Below are positions 27,884-42,393 of a stretch of DNA of 64,000 nt, in pieces; the stretch's first letter is position 1; each line of letters starts with the position of its first letter. Below the pieces are notes generated by a model, which saw only the letters and a program-made list of their open reading frames with translations, was not told where the DNA came from and did no database searches. This DNA is from Kofleriaceae bacterium (GTDB lineage Bacteria > Myxococcota_A > Polyangia > Haliangiales > Haliangiaceae), in assembly GCA_020633495.1 (NCBI GenBank), contig JACKDR010000012.1, positions 62,001 to 126,000 on the forward strand, given 5' to 3'. A program made the translations under genes and the position numbers.

Positions 27884-29215
27884 ATGCGCCCTCGCCTGCC
27901 GCTGCTGCTCGTGCTCCTCGCCGTCACGCCGCTCGCCTGTGGCGACGACGGCGGCGCGCCGCCCGACGCCGCGGCGCCCGACGCGCCGCTGGCCGCCACC
28001 GCCGACTGGACCCGCGACGTCCTCGACACCCGGCTCGCGATCGACCTCCTCAGCCGCGAGGCCACCGCGACGATCACGCTGGCGGCGTCGGCGTCGCACG
28101 GCGCGTCGTTCGAGATCGGCGATCTCGAGCTGGCGTCGGTCACCGACGGCGACGGCGCCGCGCTGCCGTTCGTCGACAACGGCGACACCGTCGACGTCGG
28201 CGTCGCCACCACCGACGAGGCGACGCTGGTCTTCGCCTACACGTTCCGCTACCACGACGGCTTCCAGGGCGCCGACGACAACCCGGCGCTGACGCTGACC
28301 TGGCCCTACTACTGCGGCAACCTGTTCCCCTGCAAGACCCACGACAACCCCGCCGACGGCACCGCGTTCGCGCTCGAGCTGACCGGCGTGCCGGAGACCA
28401 AGGTCGCGATCTACCCGCACGAGATCGCCGCCGCGTCGCCGCCGTACATGCTGGCGTGGGCGATCGCGGCGTACACCGAGCTCGACCTCGGCACCACGAC
28501 CGCGGGCACGCACGTCAAGATGTGGTACCAGCCCAACCAGCTCAACGCGGCGACCGCGGGCGGCGCGCACCTGCGCGACAGCTTCGACTGGTTCGAGCAG
28601 ACCCTGGGCCCGTACCTGTTCGGCGACACCGTCGGCAGCGTGTCGGCGACCTGGGGCTTCGGCGCCTACGGCGGCATGGAGCACCACCCGTTCTGGCACG
28701 TCGGCTCGACCGCGCTGGGCGACGAGGAGGTCAACGTCCACGAGGCCGCGCACGGCTGGTTCGGCAACGGGGTGCGGCTGCGCTGCTGGGAGGACTTCAC
28801 GCTGTCCGAGGGCACGGTCACGTACCTGGCGGCGCGCGCGCTGACCGTCACCGGCGGGCCGGTCCTGGCGCAGTCGATCTGGGACGCCTACGCGGCGCGG
28901 CTGCAGGGGCTGCGCGACGACGGCGGCGGCGGCGTGGCGTGGCCCGACAGCTGCGGCGCCGTCGACATCCTCGACCTGTTCAGCGACACGCCCTACACCA
29001 AGGGCGCGTACTTCTACCGCGCGGTCGCCAACCACGTCGGCGTCGACGCGCTCGACGCCGCGCTGTCGGCGTTCTACATGCGGTACCGCGGCGAGGCCGC
29101 CGGCATGCAGGACATGCTCGACACGATCGAGGCCGAGACCGGGTGGGATCCGACGGCGTGCGCGACCAAGTGGCTGCGCACCGCCGAGGTCCCCGCCGAC
29201 CTCGAGTGCCCCTGA
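27884..29215 (+). CDS. M1-family (gluzincin) metallopeptidase lipoprotein
   Basis: A 443-aa exported peptidase. A signal peptide ending VTPLAC suggests lipidation and is followed by an Asp/Ala/Pro linker. The catalytic site is HEAAHGWFG (HExxH) with the third zinc ligand Glu in LSEGTVTYLA, 18-19 residues on. A substrate-binding GYGGMEH-like motif (FGAYGGMEHH, for GxMEN) precedes it. The N-terminal ~200 residues form the M1 beta-domain. The family cleaves N-terminal residues from peptides; here the site would be at the cell surface or periplasm. The ATG is set by the lipoprotein signal and the TATAGT hexamer. Confidence 0.85.
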   Translation: MRPRLPLLLVLLAVTPLACGDDGGAPPDAAAPDAPLAATADWTRDVLDTRLAIDLLSREATATITLAASASHGASFEIGDLELASVTDGDGAALPFVDNGDTVDVGVATTDEATLVFAYTFRYHDGFQGADDNPALTLTWPYYCGNLFPCKTHDNPADGTAFALELTGVPETKVAIYPHEIAAASPPYMLAWAIAAYTELDLGTTTAGTHVKMWYQPNQLNAATAGGAHLRDSFDWFEQTLGPYLFGDTVGSVSATWGFGAYGGMEHHPFWHVGSTALGDEEVNVHEAAHGWFGNGVRLRCWEDFTLSEGTVTYLAARALTVTGGPVLAQSIWDAYAARLQGLRDDGGGGVAWPDSCGAVDILDLFSDTPYTKGAYFYRAVANHVGVDALDAALSAFYMRYRGEAAGMQDMLDTIEAETGWDPTACATKWLRTAEVPADLECP

Positions 29216-29260
29216 GCGCGGCCCCGGCGGCGGCTCAGGACGAGGTCGCTTCCTGACCGC

Positions 29261-29758
29261 TCAGGCGCCGTGGCACTTCTTGAACTTCTTGCCCGAGCCG
29301 CACGGGCACGGCTCGTTGCGCCCGACCTTGGGGGCCTCGCGCGCCACCGGCCGCGCCTTCTGGACCTCGCCATCGACGTAGACCCAGCGCGGCCCGGCGC
29401 CCTCGTCGACCCGGGTGAACCGCGACCGCTCGTGGTGCTGCTGGGGCCGGCCGCCGAGCATGAACCGCGCGATGAACTCGACGACGCCGGCGTCGTCGTC
29501 GGGGCCGCCGGCCTCGGTGGCGACGATCTCGAGGCCGAGCCACTGCGACTGCTGCGACCACATCGTCGCGGCCTCGCGGTCGACCTGGTCGCGCTGCGCC
29601 GGATCGTGGGTGGCGACGACGTAGTCGATGTTGCCGACCACGTACGCGCTGTAGCGCGACCGCATCAGCTCGGCCGCGGTGGTGGCGGGCTGGCTGCCGT
29701 CGTGGCGCGGGCCACAGCAGACCTCGAGCGACTCGCCGACGCCGCACGGGCAGGTCAT
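29261..29758 (-). CDS. YchJ-like protein with SEC-C zinc-binding ends (UPF0225)
   Basis: A 165-aa protein opening MTCPCGVGESLEVCCG and closing with the full SEC-C motif (GRNEPCPCGSGKKFKKCHG), both zinc-binding. The middle (AAELMRSRYSAYVVGNIDYVVATHDP, FIARFMLGGRPQQHHERSRF) is the NTF2-like core of the YchJ family. The function is unknown; SEC-C modules bind zinc and protein partners. Its ATG overlaps the stop of the beta-lactamase-like gene (ATGA), so the two are probably coupled. Confidence 0.9.
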   Translation of the reverse strand: MTCPCGVGESLEVCCGPRHDGSQPATTAAELMRSRYSAYVVGNIDYVVATHDPAQRDQVDREAATMWSQQSQWLGLEIVATEAGGPDDDAGVVEFIARFMLGGRPQQHHERSRFTRVDEGAGPRWVYVDGEVQKARPVAREAPKVGRNEPCPCGSGKKFKKCHGA

Positions 29759-31221
29759 GGCGCACCTCCGGGGACCGGCGCGGCGGGCGGCGGCGCGGGC
29801 GGCGGCGCCGTCACGCTGTCGTCGGGCACCCGCTCGGCCGGGACCTGGCCGTCGGGCAGGTTGAGCACGAAGCCGCGGACGACGTCGTCCTCGACCACGA
29901 ACGTGACCGAGGCCTCGAGCTCCATGATCAGGAACTCGGTGGCCGACCGCGGGAACAGCCGGACCTCCTCGTCGCCGAGCACCAGGGCCAGGCCCTTGCC
30001 GCTGCGCTCGACGCGGAGCTGCTGGCCGTCGCCGAGGCGGTAGGCGCCGACCAGGCGATCGAGGTCGGCGGCCGGCAGCTCGACCAGGCGGAGGTCGAGA
30101 TCGAGATCGCCGCCGGCGAAAACGTCGAAGGCGCCGATGCCGAGCCGGGTCACCAGCGGGCTCGCCGCCGACCCCAGGATCACGACGCCGCGGCCGGTCT
30201 CGGGATCGAAGCCGACGAAGCTGGCGTAGCCGCCGGTCATGCCGTTGTGCCAGACCACGCCGGCGCCGGTGACGTGCCAGCCGAGCGCGACCTTCATGCC
30301 GTCGCCGTCGCCGCCGGCGTCGGCCATCGGTACGAACGACGTCCGCAGGACCTCGGCCAGGGGCCCGTCCTTGCCGCCGGTGGCGTCGAGCGCGGCGCGC
30401 ACCAGCGTGGCCATGTCGCGGGCGGTCGAGCGCCAGGCCCCGGCGCCGGCCAGGACGTCGAAGGTCCACGGCCCGGCGGCGGCGCCGCCCGCGGTGTGGC
30501 CGGGGACGATCCGGGCCTGCTCGGCGGCGGGCACCTCGGTCCAGGTGTGGTGCAGGCCCAGCGGCTCGAGGATCCGGGTCGTGACCGCGTCGGCGTACGA
30601 CGTGCCGAGGGTGCGGGCCAGGACGTGGCCGAGGATGCCGGCGCCCAGGTTGGAGTACGAGTACGCGGTGCCCGGGGTGAACAGCAGCTCGGCGTGCTCG
30701 AGGTAGGCGTACAGCTCGGCCTCGCCGTAGTGCGCGTAGGGATCCGGCGCCGTGGGGTCGAGGTTGTCGGGCAAGGGCGGCAGCCCGGCGCGGTGGGTCG
30801 CCAGCTGCTCGAGCGTGGGGCGGACGCCGTCACGCTCGGGGAAGCGGACCCCGAACGGCAGCAGCTGGATCACCGGCGTGTCGAGCGTGACGGCGCCGCG
30901 CGCCGCGGCGTCGGCCAGCAGCAGCGCGGTGAAGACCTTCGACACCGAGCCGATCTCGAAGACGTCGTCGGCGCCGGGCGCGGCGTCACCGACGCCCTCG
31001 CCGAAGCCGACGTAGTCGACCGCGGTGCCGTCGATCAGCGCGACCACCATGCCGCCGCGCAGGATCTCCTGCTCGAACAGCGGCGTGATCGCGGCGCGCA
31101 TCGGGGCGACGAACTTCCCCTCCTTGGGAGGATCCGGGATGCGCTGCGGCGGCGGGTGCGAGCCACAGGCCGCCGCGACGGTCGCGACGGCGAGCAGCCA
31201 GGGTGAGACGACACGGGCCAT
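29755..31221 (-). CDS. Class C beta-lactamase-like serine hydrolase, exported
   Basis: A 488-aa protein with a signal peptide ending VAAAC (probable lipoprotein). The penicillin-binding fold has SVSK with the nucleophile Ser (~residue 93), YSN within YSYSNLG, and HNG within WHNGMTGGYASFVG. A C-terminal beta-rich extension and a Pro/Ala tail follow. Such proteins include esterases, D-amino-peptidases and beta-lactamases; the activity cannot be told from sequence. The start ATG follows a TAGGAT hexamer by 8 nt. Confidence 0.85.
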   Translation of the reverse strand: MARVVSPWLLAVATVAAACGSHPPPQRIPDPPKEGKFVAPMRAAITPLFEQEILRGGMVVALIDGTAVDYVGFGEGVGDAAPGADDVFEIGSVSKVFTALLLADAAARGAVTLDTPVIQLLPFGVRFPERDGVRPTLEQLATHRAGLPPLPDNLDPTAPDPYAHYGEAELYAYLEHAELLFTPGTAYSYSNLGAGILGHVLARTLGTSYADAVTTRILEPLGLHHTWTEVPAAEQARIVPGHTAGGAAAGPWTFDVLAGAGAWRSTARDMATLVRAALDATGGKDGPLAEVLRTSFVPMADAGGDGDGMKVALGWHVTGAGVVWHNGMTGGYASFVGFDPETGRGVVILGSAASPLVTRLGIGAFDVFAGGDLDLDLRLVELPAADLDRLVGAYRLGDGQQLRVERSGKGLALVLGDEEVRLFPRSATEFLIMELEASVTFVVEDDVVRGFVLNLPDGQVPAERVPDDSVTAPPPAPPPAAPVPGGAP

Positions 31222-31229
31222 GGCCGCGC

Positions 31230-31235
31230 ATCCTA
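31230..31235 (-). promoter_or_regulatory. -10-like hexamer TAGGAT before the beta-lactamase-like gene
   Basis: Minus-strand TAGGAT ends 8 nt before the ATG at 31221. Confidence 0.4.
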
Positions 31236-31275
31236 CTCGCTCCCGCCCCGGGCGGGAACGTGCGAAGGTCGGACC

Positions 31276-32502
31276 ATGTGGAAGCGGATCCGCCGGCTGT
31301 TCGGCGGCAGCCCCGAGGACGCCTTCGCCGACGAGGTCCTGGGGATCGTCCGCGCGGTCCCCGAGGTCACGGGCGCCGAGCGCGACGGCGACGAGTTCGT
31401 GATCGTCTACAAGATCGGCGAGCGCGGGGGGCGGATCGCGCTGCACAACCTCTTCCACGAGATGCACGAGCTCGACGCCGGCGAGCGCCGCAAGCGGCTG
31501 CGCCTGCTGATCGGCGCGATGATGACGACGACCGAGGCGCCGCGCGACTGGGAGTCGGTGCGCGAGGCGCTGCGCCCGGTGCTGCGCTCGATGTCGTTCG
31601 TCGGCAACCCCGACATGTCGTCGATGTCGCCGGTGTGGCGCGGCTTCTCGCCGTTCCTCGCCGAGCTGGTCGTGATCGACGCGCCGACGACGATGTCGTA
31701 CGTGACCCGCGCCGACCTCGATCGCTGGGGCATCTCGCCGGTCGAGGCGCTGCGCGCCGCCCGCGGCAACCTGCCGATCGAGACCGCGATGATCCGGGCC
31801 CAGACCGGCGGCGACGAGGACGACGCCACCTGGATGGTCCACAGCCAGGACAGCTACGAGTCGTCGCGGCTGCTCTTGCCCGGCTGGCTGGCCAGCTTCG
31901 GCGACAAGGTCGGCGGCACCCCGGTCGCGATCGTCCCGCACCGCGGCATGCTGTGGGTGACCTCGGCGGAGAGCCACGCCCACGTCCAGATCCTGATCGA
32001 CGCCGCGGCCAAGGAGTTCGACGACTCGCCGCGCGCGATCTCGCCGGCGCTGTACACGATCGACGGCGACGGCGGCGTCGTGCCGTTCGAGGTCGAGCGC
32101 ACCCACCCGCTGGTCGACAAGATCCGCGCCGGCCACCTGCGCCTCGCCGATCACGAGTACGGCGTCCAGCAGCAGCGGCTCGAGGCCGAGCTCGAGCGCG
32201 ACGGCGTCGACCTGTTCGTCGCCAGCTTCCGGGTCCTGGAGTCCGAGGGTGGGCCGCGCCACAGCTTCTGCGTGTGGGGCCACCAGGTGCCGTCGCTGCT
32301 GCCCGAGGCCGACCTGGTCGCGGTCTTCGACGACGACGCCGAGAACCCGGTGTTCGTGCCGTGGGACGTCGTGCGCGGCAAGGTCGGCGCGATGTGGCAG
32401 CCGTGGGACGCGGCGCCGTCGCGGGTCCGCACCGAGGGCTACCCGGCCGGGCCGCAGCTGTCGGAGCTGCGGGCCCGCGCGGTCTTCCTCGACGGCAACT
32501 GA
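31276..32502 (+). CDS. Cytoplasmic protein resembling DUF1444
   Basis: A 408-aa soluble protein without signal or membrane helices. The segments IALHNLFHEMHELDAGERRKRL, TTMSYVTRADLDRWGISPVEALRAARGNLP and HVQILIDAAAKEF resemble DUF1444, a family of unknown function related to suppressor-of-fused-like proteins. The C-terminal ~130 residues do not match anything I know. A GAAGG ribosome-like sequence lies about 9 nt before the ATG. It is divergent from the beta-lactamase-like gene. Confidence 0.6.
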   Translation: MWKRIRRLFGGSPEDAFADEVLGIVRAVPEVTGAERDGDEFVIVYKIGERGGRIALHNLFHEMHELDAGERRKRLRLLIGAMMTTTEAPRDWESVREALRPVLRSMSFVGNPDMSSMSPVWRGFSPFLAELVVIDAPTTMSYVTRADLDRWGISPVEALRAARGNLPIETAMIRAQTGGDEDDATWMVHSQDSYESSRLLLPGWLASFGDKVGGTPVAIVPHRGMLWVTSAESHAHVQILIDAAAKEFDDSPRAISPALYTIDGDGGVVPFEVERTHPLVDKIRAGHLRLADHEYGVQQQRLEAELERDGVDLFVASFRVLESEGGPRHSFCVWGHQVPSLLPEADLVAVFDDDAENPVFVPWDVVRGKVGAMWQPWDAAPSRVRTEGYPAGPQLSELRARAVFLDGN

Positions 32503-32560
32503 CGCCGCGGCCCGGTCACGTCGCGACGCGATCGCCGCGCGCCGGCACGGGTTGGCGCGG

Positions 32561-34180
32561 CTAGCGCGGCGGCGGCAGGTAGCCGTCGCGCCGGTAGTCG
32601 CCGCGGCCGGTCGGCCACGGCATGCAGTTGTCGGTCGCACCGTCGACCGCGTAGACCAGCGCCTGGGGCTGGCCGTCCTGGCCGCCCTTGGTGCTGACGA
32701 CGATGTCGAGCGTGCCGTCGCCGTCGGCGTCGGCGATCGTCGGCACCGGCATCGCGCCGCGATCGGGCAGCGGGATCCGGTGCAGCTCGTTGCCGGCGGC
32801 GTCGAGCACGAACAGCGCGCCGCGGCCGGCGGTGGTCGCGTACGTGGCGAAGACGATCTCGGGCACGCCGTCGCCGGACAGATCGGCGATCACGACGCCG
32901 CCGGTGCCGACCTCCTGCTGATCGGTGTACGGGTGCGACCACAGCGTCTGGCCGCGGGCGTCGATCGCCCAGATCCGGCCGTCGAAGCCGGCGAACACCA
33001 GCTCGGGCCCGGCGCGGTCGGGATCGAGGTCGGCGACCGCGACCTGGTTGGTGATCGCGACGACGTTGTCGCCGGCGTCCCACAGGCCCCACAGGTAGTC
33101 GGCCATGCGCGGCGGCGCGACCCAGGCGTCGGGCCGGGTGCCGTCGTGGCGCACGACCCAGACCGCGACGCCGCGCTCGCGATCGTCCTGGGCGGCGTTC
33201 TGCACCGAGCCGACCATGATGATCTCGCCGACGCCGTCGCCGTCGAGGTCGGCGATCGCCGGCGCGGTGTTGGTGAAGTGGCCCTGCTCGTCGACGGCCT
33301 CGTCGTCGGCGTAGCCCTGCTGCGCCAGCCGGTAGTCGACCATGAAGCGGATGCCGCTGAACTTGGTGCGGCCGCTGAAGATCGACGCGGCGTCGAAGGC
33401 GCGGCCGGTGCCGTCGTGCAGGCTGTCGTAGGCGTTGTCCTGGGTGGCCAGGACGTCGACGACGCCGTCGCCGTCGACGTCGCCGAGCGCCAGGTTCTGG
33501 TCGTAACCGCCGGTGACGTAGCAGGCGTCGTCGCAGCCGGCGGCGCCGGTGGTGTTGGGCGGGAACCCCGGGGTCCGAGCGCCGTCGGGCTCGAACGCGA
33601 AGACGATGTCGCGCTGGCCGTTGCCCTCGATCGGGCTCGACGTCACCGCGACCAGCTCGAGCTCGCCGTCGCCGTCGATGTCGCCGGCGGCCAGCGACCG
33701 CAGCTCGTCGGAGGCGGTGACCGGGAACCCGGGCAGCGGCTGCCCGGCGGCGTCGTAGGCGTAGATCTGATCGCGGGACGCCACCGCGACCTCGAGCCCG
33801 GGGCGGCTCGGCAGCAGGTCCGCGACCACCGGCGACGCCCAGATGCGGCCGCCGGTCGACGCGCGCCAGGCCTCGGTGAAGGTGTCGCCGGCGCCCAGCC
33901 GCCACACCAGCAACAGCTCGTCGCGCGGCACCACCAGCTCGGGCTGGCCATCGCCGTCGAGATCGATCACCGCCGGCGACGCCAGCCAGCCCTCGTGCCA
34001 GCGGTCGGCCAGGGTGTGGGTCAGGACCGGGGTCGAGACCTGATCGGAGCCGCCGCCGGGGGCCGGTTCGCACGCCGGGCTGGGCAGCGGCACCGAGGCG
34101 TCGCCGAGGGTGCCGGGGCCGCCACCGCCGCCGCACGCGACCACCGCCAGGAAGCCGAGGAGCAACGAGCACCTGCGCAT
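32561..34180 (-). CDS. FG-GAP/VCBS-repeat surface lipoprotein
   Basis: A 539-aa exported lipoprotein (signal ending VVACGG) followed by a beta-propeller of FG-GAP repeats. Calcium-binding DxDGDG loops appear repeatedly: VIDLDGDGQPELVV, AAGDIDGDGELELVAV, ALGDVDGDGVVDVLAT, IADLDGDGVGEIIMVG, IADLSGDGVPEIVFAT and IADADGDGTLDIVVST. Such propellers are usually adhesive or ligand-binding. Two paired-cysteine segments (GCDDAC, DNC) may form disulfides. A CACCAT hexamer ends 6 nt before the ATG. Convergent with the DUF1444-like gene. Confidence 0.85.
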   Translation of the reverse strand: MRRCSLLLGFLAVVACGGGGGPGTLGDASVPLPSPACEPAPGGGSDQVSTPVLTHTLADRWHEGWLASPAVIDLDGDGQPELVVPRDELLLVWRLGAGDTFTEAWRASTGGRIWASPVVADLLPSRPGLEVAVASRDQIYAYDAAGQPLPGFPVTASDELRSLAAGDIDGDGELELVAVTSSPIEGNGQRDIVFAFEPDGARTPGFPPNTTGAAGCDDACYVTGGYDQNLALGDVDGDGVVDVLATQDNAYDSLHDGTGRAFDAASIFSGRTKFSGIRFMVDYRLAQQGYADDEAVDEQGHFTNTAPAIADLDGDGVGEIIMVGSVQNAAQDDRERGVAVWVVRHDGTRPDAWVAPPRMADYLWGLWDAGDNVVAITNQVAVADLDPDRAGPELVFAGFDGRIWAIDARGQTLWSHPYTDQQEVGTGGVVIADLSGDGVPEIVFATYATTAGRGALFVLDAAGNELHRIPLPDRGAMPVPTIADADGDGTLDIVVSTKGGQDGQPQALVYAVDGATDNCMPWPTGRGDYRRDGYLPPPR

Positions 34181-34298
34181 GGGGCGATGGTGCCACGACG
34201 GCGCGGCCGCGGTGGTGCGAACGACGGTGCGCAGCCCGGCGAGCGGCTGATCGACGCAGGTCACACCGCGGCGCCTGGCGCCGTGCGAGCATCCGCCC

Positions 34299-35546
34299 AT
34301 GCGCCGCCGCTCTGGTCCGTCCATCCCCGCGTGGTCGTTCGTCGTCCCCCTGATCGTGCCGCTGGCGCTCGCCGCCCCGGCCCACGCCGACCGCGGCGTC
34401 CGCGTCGACGCCCCGGTCGCGGCGGCGCCGTCGACCGCCCCCGTGCTCGGCGGCAGCGACGCCCCGGCCGGCAAGTGGCCCGACGTCGCCGCGGTCCTGT
34501 TCGGCGGCTACCAGGAGTGCACCGGCACGCTGATCGCACCGACCCTGGTCTTGACCGCCGGCCACTGCGCCGACTCGACCCTGAACCAGGTGCTGATCGG
34601 CACGTCGTCGCTGGCTCGGCCCAGCGAGGGCGAGACGATCAACGTGGTGCAGCAGTTCCCGTACCCGAACTGGGCGAACACCTTCGACCTCACGATCCTG
34701 GTGCTCGAGCACGCGTCGACCCTGCCGCCGCGCGTGATCGCCAGCGGCTGGGCCCGCCACGACATCGTCGACGGCGCCACCGCCGCGCTGGTCGGCTACG
34801 GCGCGGTCGATCGCGACGCCAACGTCTACGTCGACGAGCTGCAGGAGGCGACCAGCACGATCACCGACGCCAACTGCGACGACGAGCCGGGCTGCAACAG
34901 CGCGGCGCGCCCCGACGGCGAGCTCGGCGCCGGCGGCGGCGGCATCGACACCTGCCCCGGCGACTCGGGCGGCCCGCTGTACCTGGTCACCGACTACGGC
35001 ACGTTCCTGGCCGGCGTCACGTCGCGGTCGTACGACAACGCCGTCTACTACTGCCAGGACGGCGGCGTCTACGTCCGGCCCGACGCGGTGGTCGACTGGA
35101 TCGAGGAGACCACCGGCGTGACCCTGCCCGCCGCGCCCGGCCCGGTCGCCGACGACCTGGTCGCCGAGACCGGCAAGGCCGGCCACGCCACCGTCGACCC
35201 CGCCGACCCGCACCCCGGCACCTCGCACACCTTCGCGATCGTGACGCCGCCGGTGCACGGCACCGCGACGATCGACGGCGGCGGCGTCGTGACCTACACC
35301 AGCGAGGCCGGCTACCTCGGCGCCGACGAGGTCGAGATCGAGGTCGCCGACGCCGCGGTCGCGACCCGCACCGCGCGGACGACGATGGCGATCGAGGTCG
35401 TCGACCAGCTCCCCGAGGAGGACACCGGCTGCTGCGCGGTGGGCGGCGGCGGTGGCGCCGCCGGCACCGTGCCGCTGGCGCTGGCGGTGGCGGCGCTGCT
35501 GGCGCCGCGCCGGCGTCGCCGGGGCGCCGGCCACGACGCCCGGTGA
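34299..35546 (+). CDS. Trypsin-like serine protease with Ig-like domain and MYXO-CTERM tail
   Basis: A 415-aa secreted protease. After a signal peptide (residues ~1-30) comes an S1 chymotrypsin domain with the catalytic His in LTAGHC, Asp in FDLTIL and Ser in CPGDSGGPL. Residues ~275-365 form an Ig/cadherin-like module (VTPPVHGTATIDGGGVVTYTSEAGYLGADEVEIEV). The tail GCCAVGGGGGA, membrane helix and RRRRRG is the MYXO-CTERM sorting signal, which anchors proteins at the myxobacterial surface. All catalytic residues are intact. Confidence 0.9.
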   Translation: MRRRSGPSIPAWSFVVPLIVPLALAAPAHADRGVRVDAPVAAAPSTAPVLGGSDAPAGKWPDVAAVLFGGYQECTGTLIAPTLVLTAGHCADSTLNQVLIGTSSLARPSEGETINVVQQFPYPNWANTFDLTILVLEHASTLPPRVIASGWARHDIVDGATAALVGYGAVDRDANVYVDELQEATSTITDANCDDEPGCNSAARPDGELGAGGGGIDTCPGDSGGPLYLVTDYGTFLAGVTSRSYDNAVYYCQDGGVYVRPDAVVDWIEETTGVTLPAAPGPVADDLVAETGKAGHATVDPADPHPGTSHTFAIVTPPVHGTATIDGGGVVTYTSEAGYLGADEVEIEVADAAVATRTARTTMAIEVVDQLPEEDTGCCAVGGGGGAAGTVPLALAVAALLAPRRRRRGAGHDAR

Positions 35547-35552
35547 TACCTT
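35547..35552 (+). promoter_or_regulatory. -10-like hexamer TACCTT before the zinc-finger/histone-fold gene
   Basis: TACCTT overlaps the end of the protease gene's stop region and ends 7 nt before the ATG at 35560. Confidence 0.45.
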
Positions 35553-35559
35553 CGCGACC

Positions 35560-36161
<602 letters not shown>

Positions 36162-36328
36162 GCGCGCCGCGCGGCGGGCCCGCACGGCGGGTACGGCGAG
36201 GTGCGAGCACCGGCGCGGGCCGACGAGCCGCGCCGGGCGCCCCGCGCGCGGGGCGCCGGTGAGGTCCGCGGTATCATGGCGACGAGCCGGGGCGGCGTCG
36301 CCCGTCACGACGCCCCCGCCACCACCCG

Positions 36329-38766
<2,438 letters not shown>

Positions 38767-38789
38767 CCCGCCGCGACGGCGCCGGCCGG

Positions 38790-41486
<2,697 letters not shown>

Positions 41487-41493
41487 CCGATCG

Positions 41494-41499
41494 GTTCTA
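41494..41499 (-). promoter_or_regulatory. -10-like hexamer TAGAAC before ppc
   Basis: Minus-strand TAGAAC ends 7 nt before the GTG at 41486. The last base departs from the TANNNT form. Confidence 0.35.
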
Positions 41500-41556
41500 C
41501 TCCCCCCTGCCCGGCATCGAAAGGCCCGGCGACGACGCGCGCGTCATGATGCGTCA

Positions 41557-42234
41557 TCAGTTGCGGGCGAGGTCGTGGCCACGGGCCATGCGCGCCGCCG
41601 CGATCGCCTGGATCTGGGCGTCGTCGCGACGGCCGGAGAAGTACGTGACCTCGCCGAAATCGAGCAGCTCGTTGGGCACGAGCACGGCCTGGCGGCCGAA
41701 GCGCGCCTCCAGCCCCGAGGCCCAGTACACCAGCTCGCTGCAGTACCAGCGATCCGGCTGATCGAAGCCGGCCATGCCCCAGGTGTCGAAGCGCGCGCCG
41801 AGCTGGCTGCGGATGATCTCGAGCGCGGCGCGGCCGTCGGCGTCGGTGGCGCCGGTCGGGTGGACGATCGCGATGTAGCGGTAGCGCTGCACGAAGACCT
41901 CGAGCGGCACCTCCTGCACCGCCGGCGTCGTGGCCTCGACGATCGTGCCGCGGCTGACGTCGATCATGCCGGCGTGGCTGAACTCCTCGCCGGTGGTCAG
42001 CGTGACGATGGCGTCGCCCTGCCACACCAGCGAGCGACCGAGCACCCAGTCGCCGTCGTGCGCGACCCGCTGGATCTCGGCGACCCACATGCGGGTGATC
42101 TCGTGATCGAGATCGGCGTCGGCGGGCCGCTTGGCGTACAGCGAGCCGTGGTAGCAGCCGGTCAGCGCGAGCAGGCCGGCGACGACCGCGAGGGTAACGG
42201 CGCGCGCCAGACGGCGCGCGCCGGGGGTGGCCAT
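41557..42234 (-). CDS. YiiX/YebB-like permuted papain-fold lipoprotein
   Basis: About 225 aa. A lipoprotein signal ends LTGC at ~residues 24-27. The catalytic His is in GEEFSHAGMID and the catalytic Cys in WYCSELVYWAS. This order (His before Cys) and the GDWVL segment mark the permuted NlpC/P60-like YiiX/YebB group, hydrolases or acyltransferases of the envelope. I chose the ATG at 42234 because it gives a signal peptide of normal length. An ATG at 42273, with a weak GGAG site, would add 13 residues. It is divergent from the unknown exported-protein gene. Confidence 0.75.
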   Translation of the reverse strand: MATPGARRLARAVTLAVVAGLLALTGCYHGSLYAKRPADADLDHEITRMWVAEIQRVAHDGDWVLGRSLVWQGDAIVTLTTGEEFSHAGMIDVSRGTIVEATTPAVQEVPLEVFVQRYRYIAIVHPTGATDADGRAALEIIRSQLGARFDTWGMAGFDQPDRWYCSELVYWASGLEARFGRQAVLVPNELLDFGEVTYFSGRRDDAQIQAIAAARMARGHDLARN

Positions 42235-42380
42235 GGAGGGGATGCGGCGGGGGATGAGGGCGGTGGCGAGCATGACGCCCTGGCTCCAATTTCGCCTTTC
42301 GTGCCAGGTCGCCAACCCCGCGACAATCGGTCGGACCACTGGACCGCACAGCGCTGTAGGTGTCCAGGACCTGACGGCGT

Positions 42381-42386
42381 TAGGCT
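42381..42386 (+). promoter_or_regulatory. -10-like hexamer TAGGCT before the unknown exported-protein gene
   Basis: TAGGCT ends 7 nt before the GTG at 42394. Confidence 0.45.
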
Positions 42387-42393
42387 TGGAGAC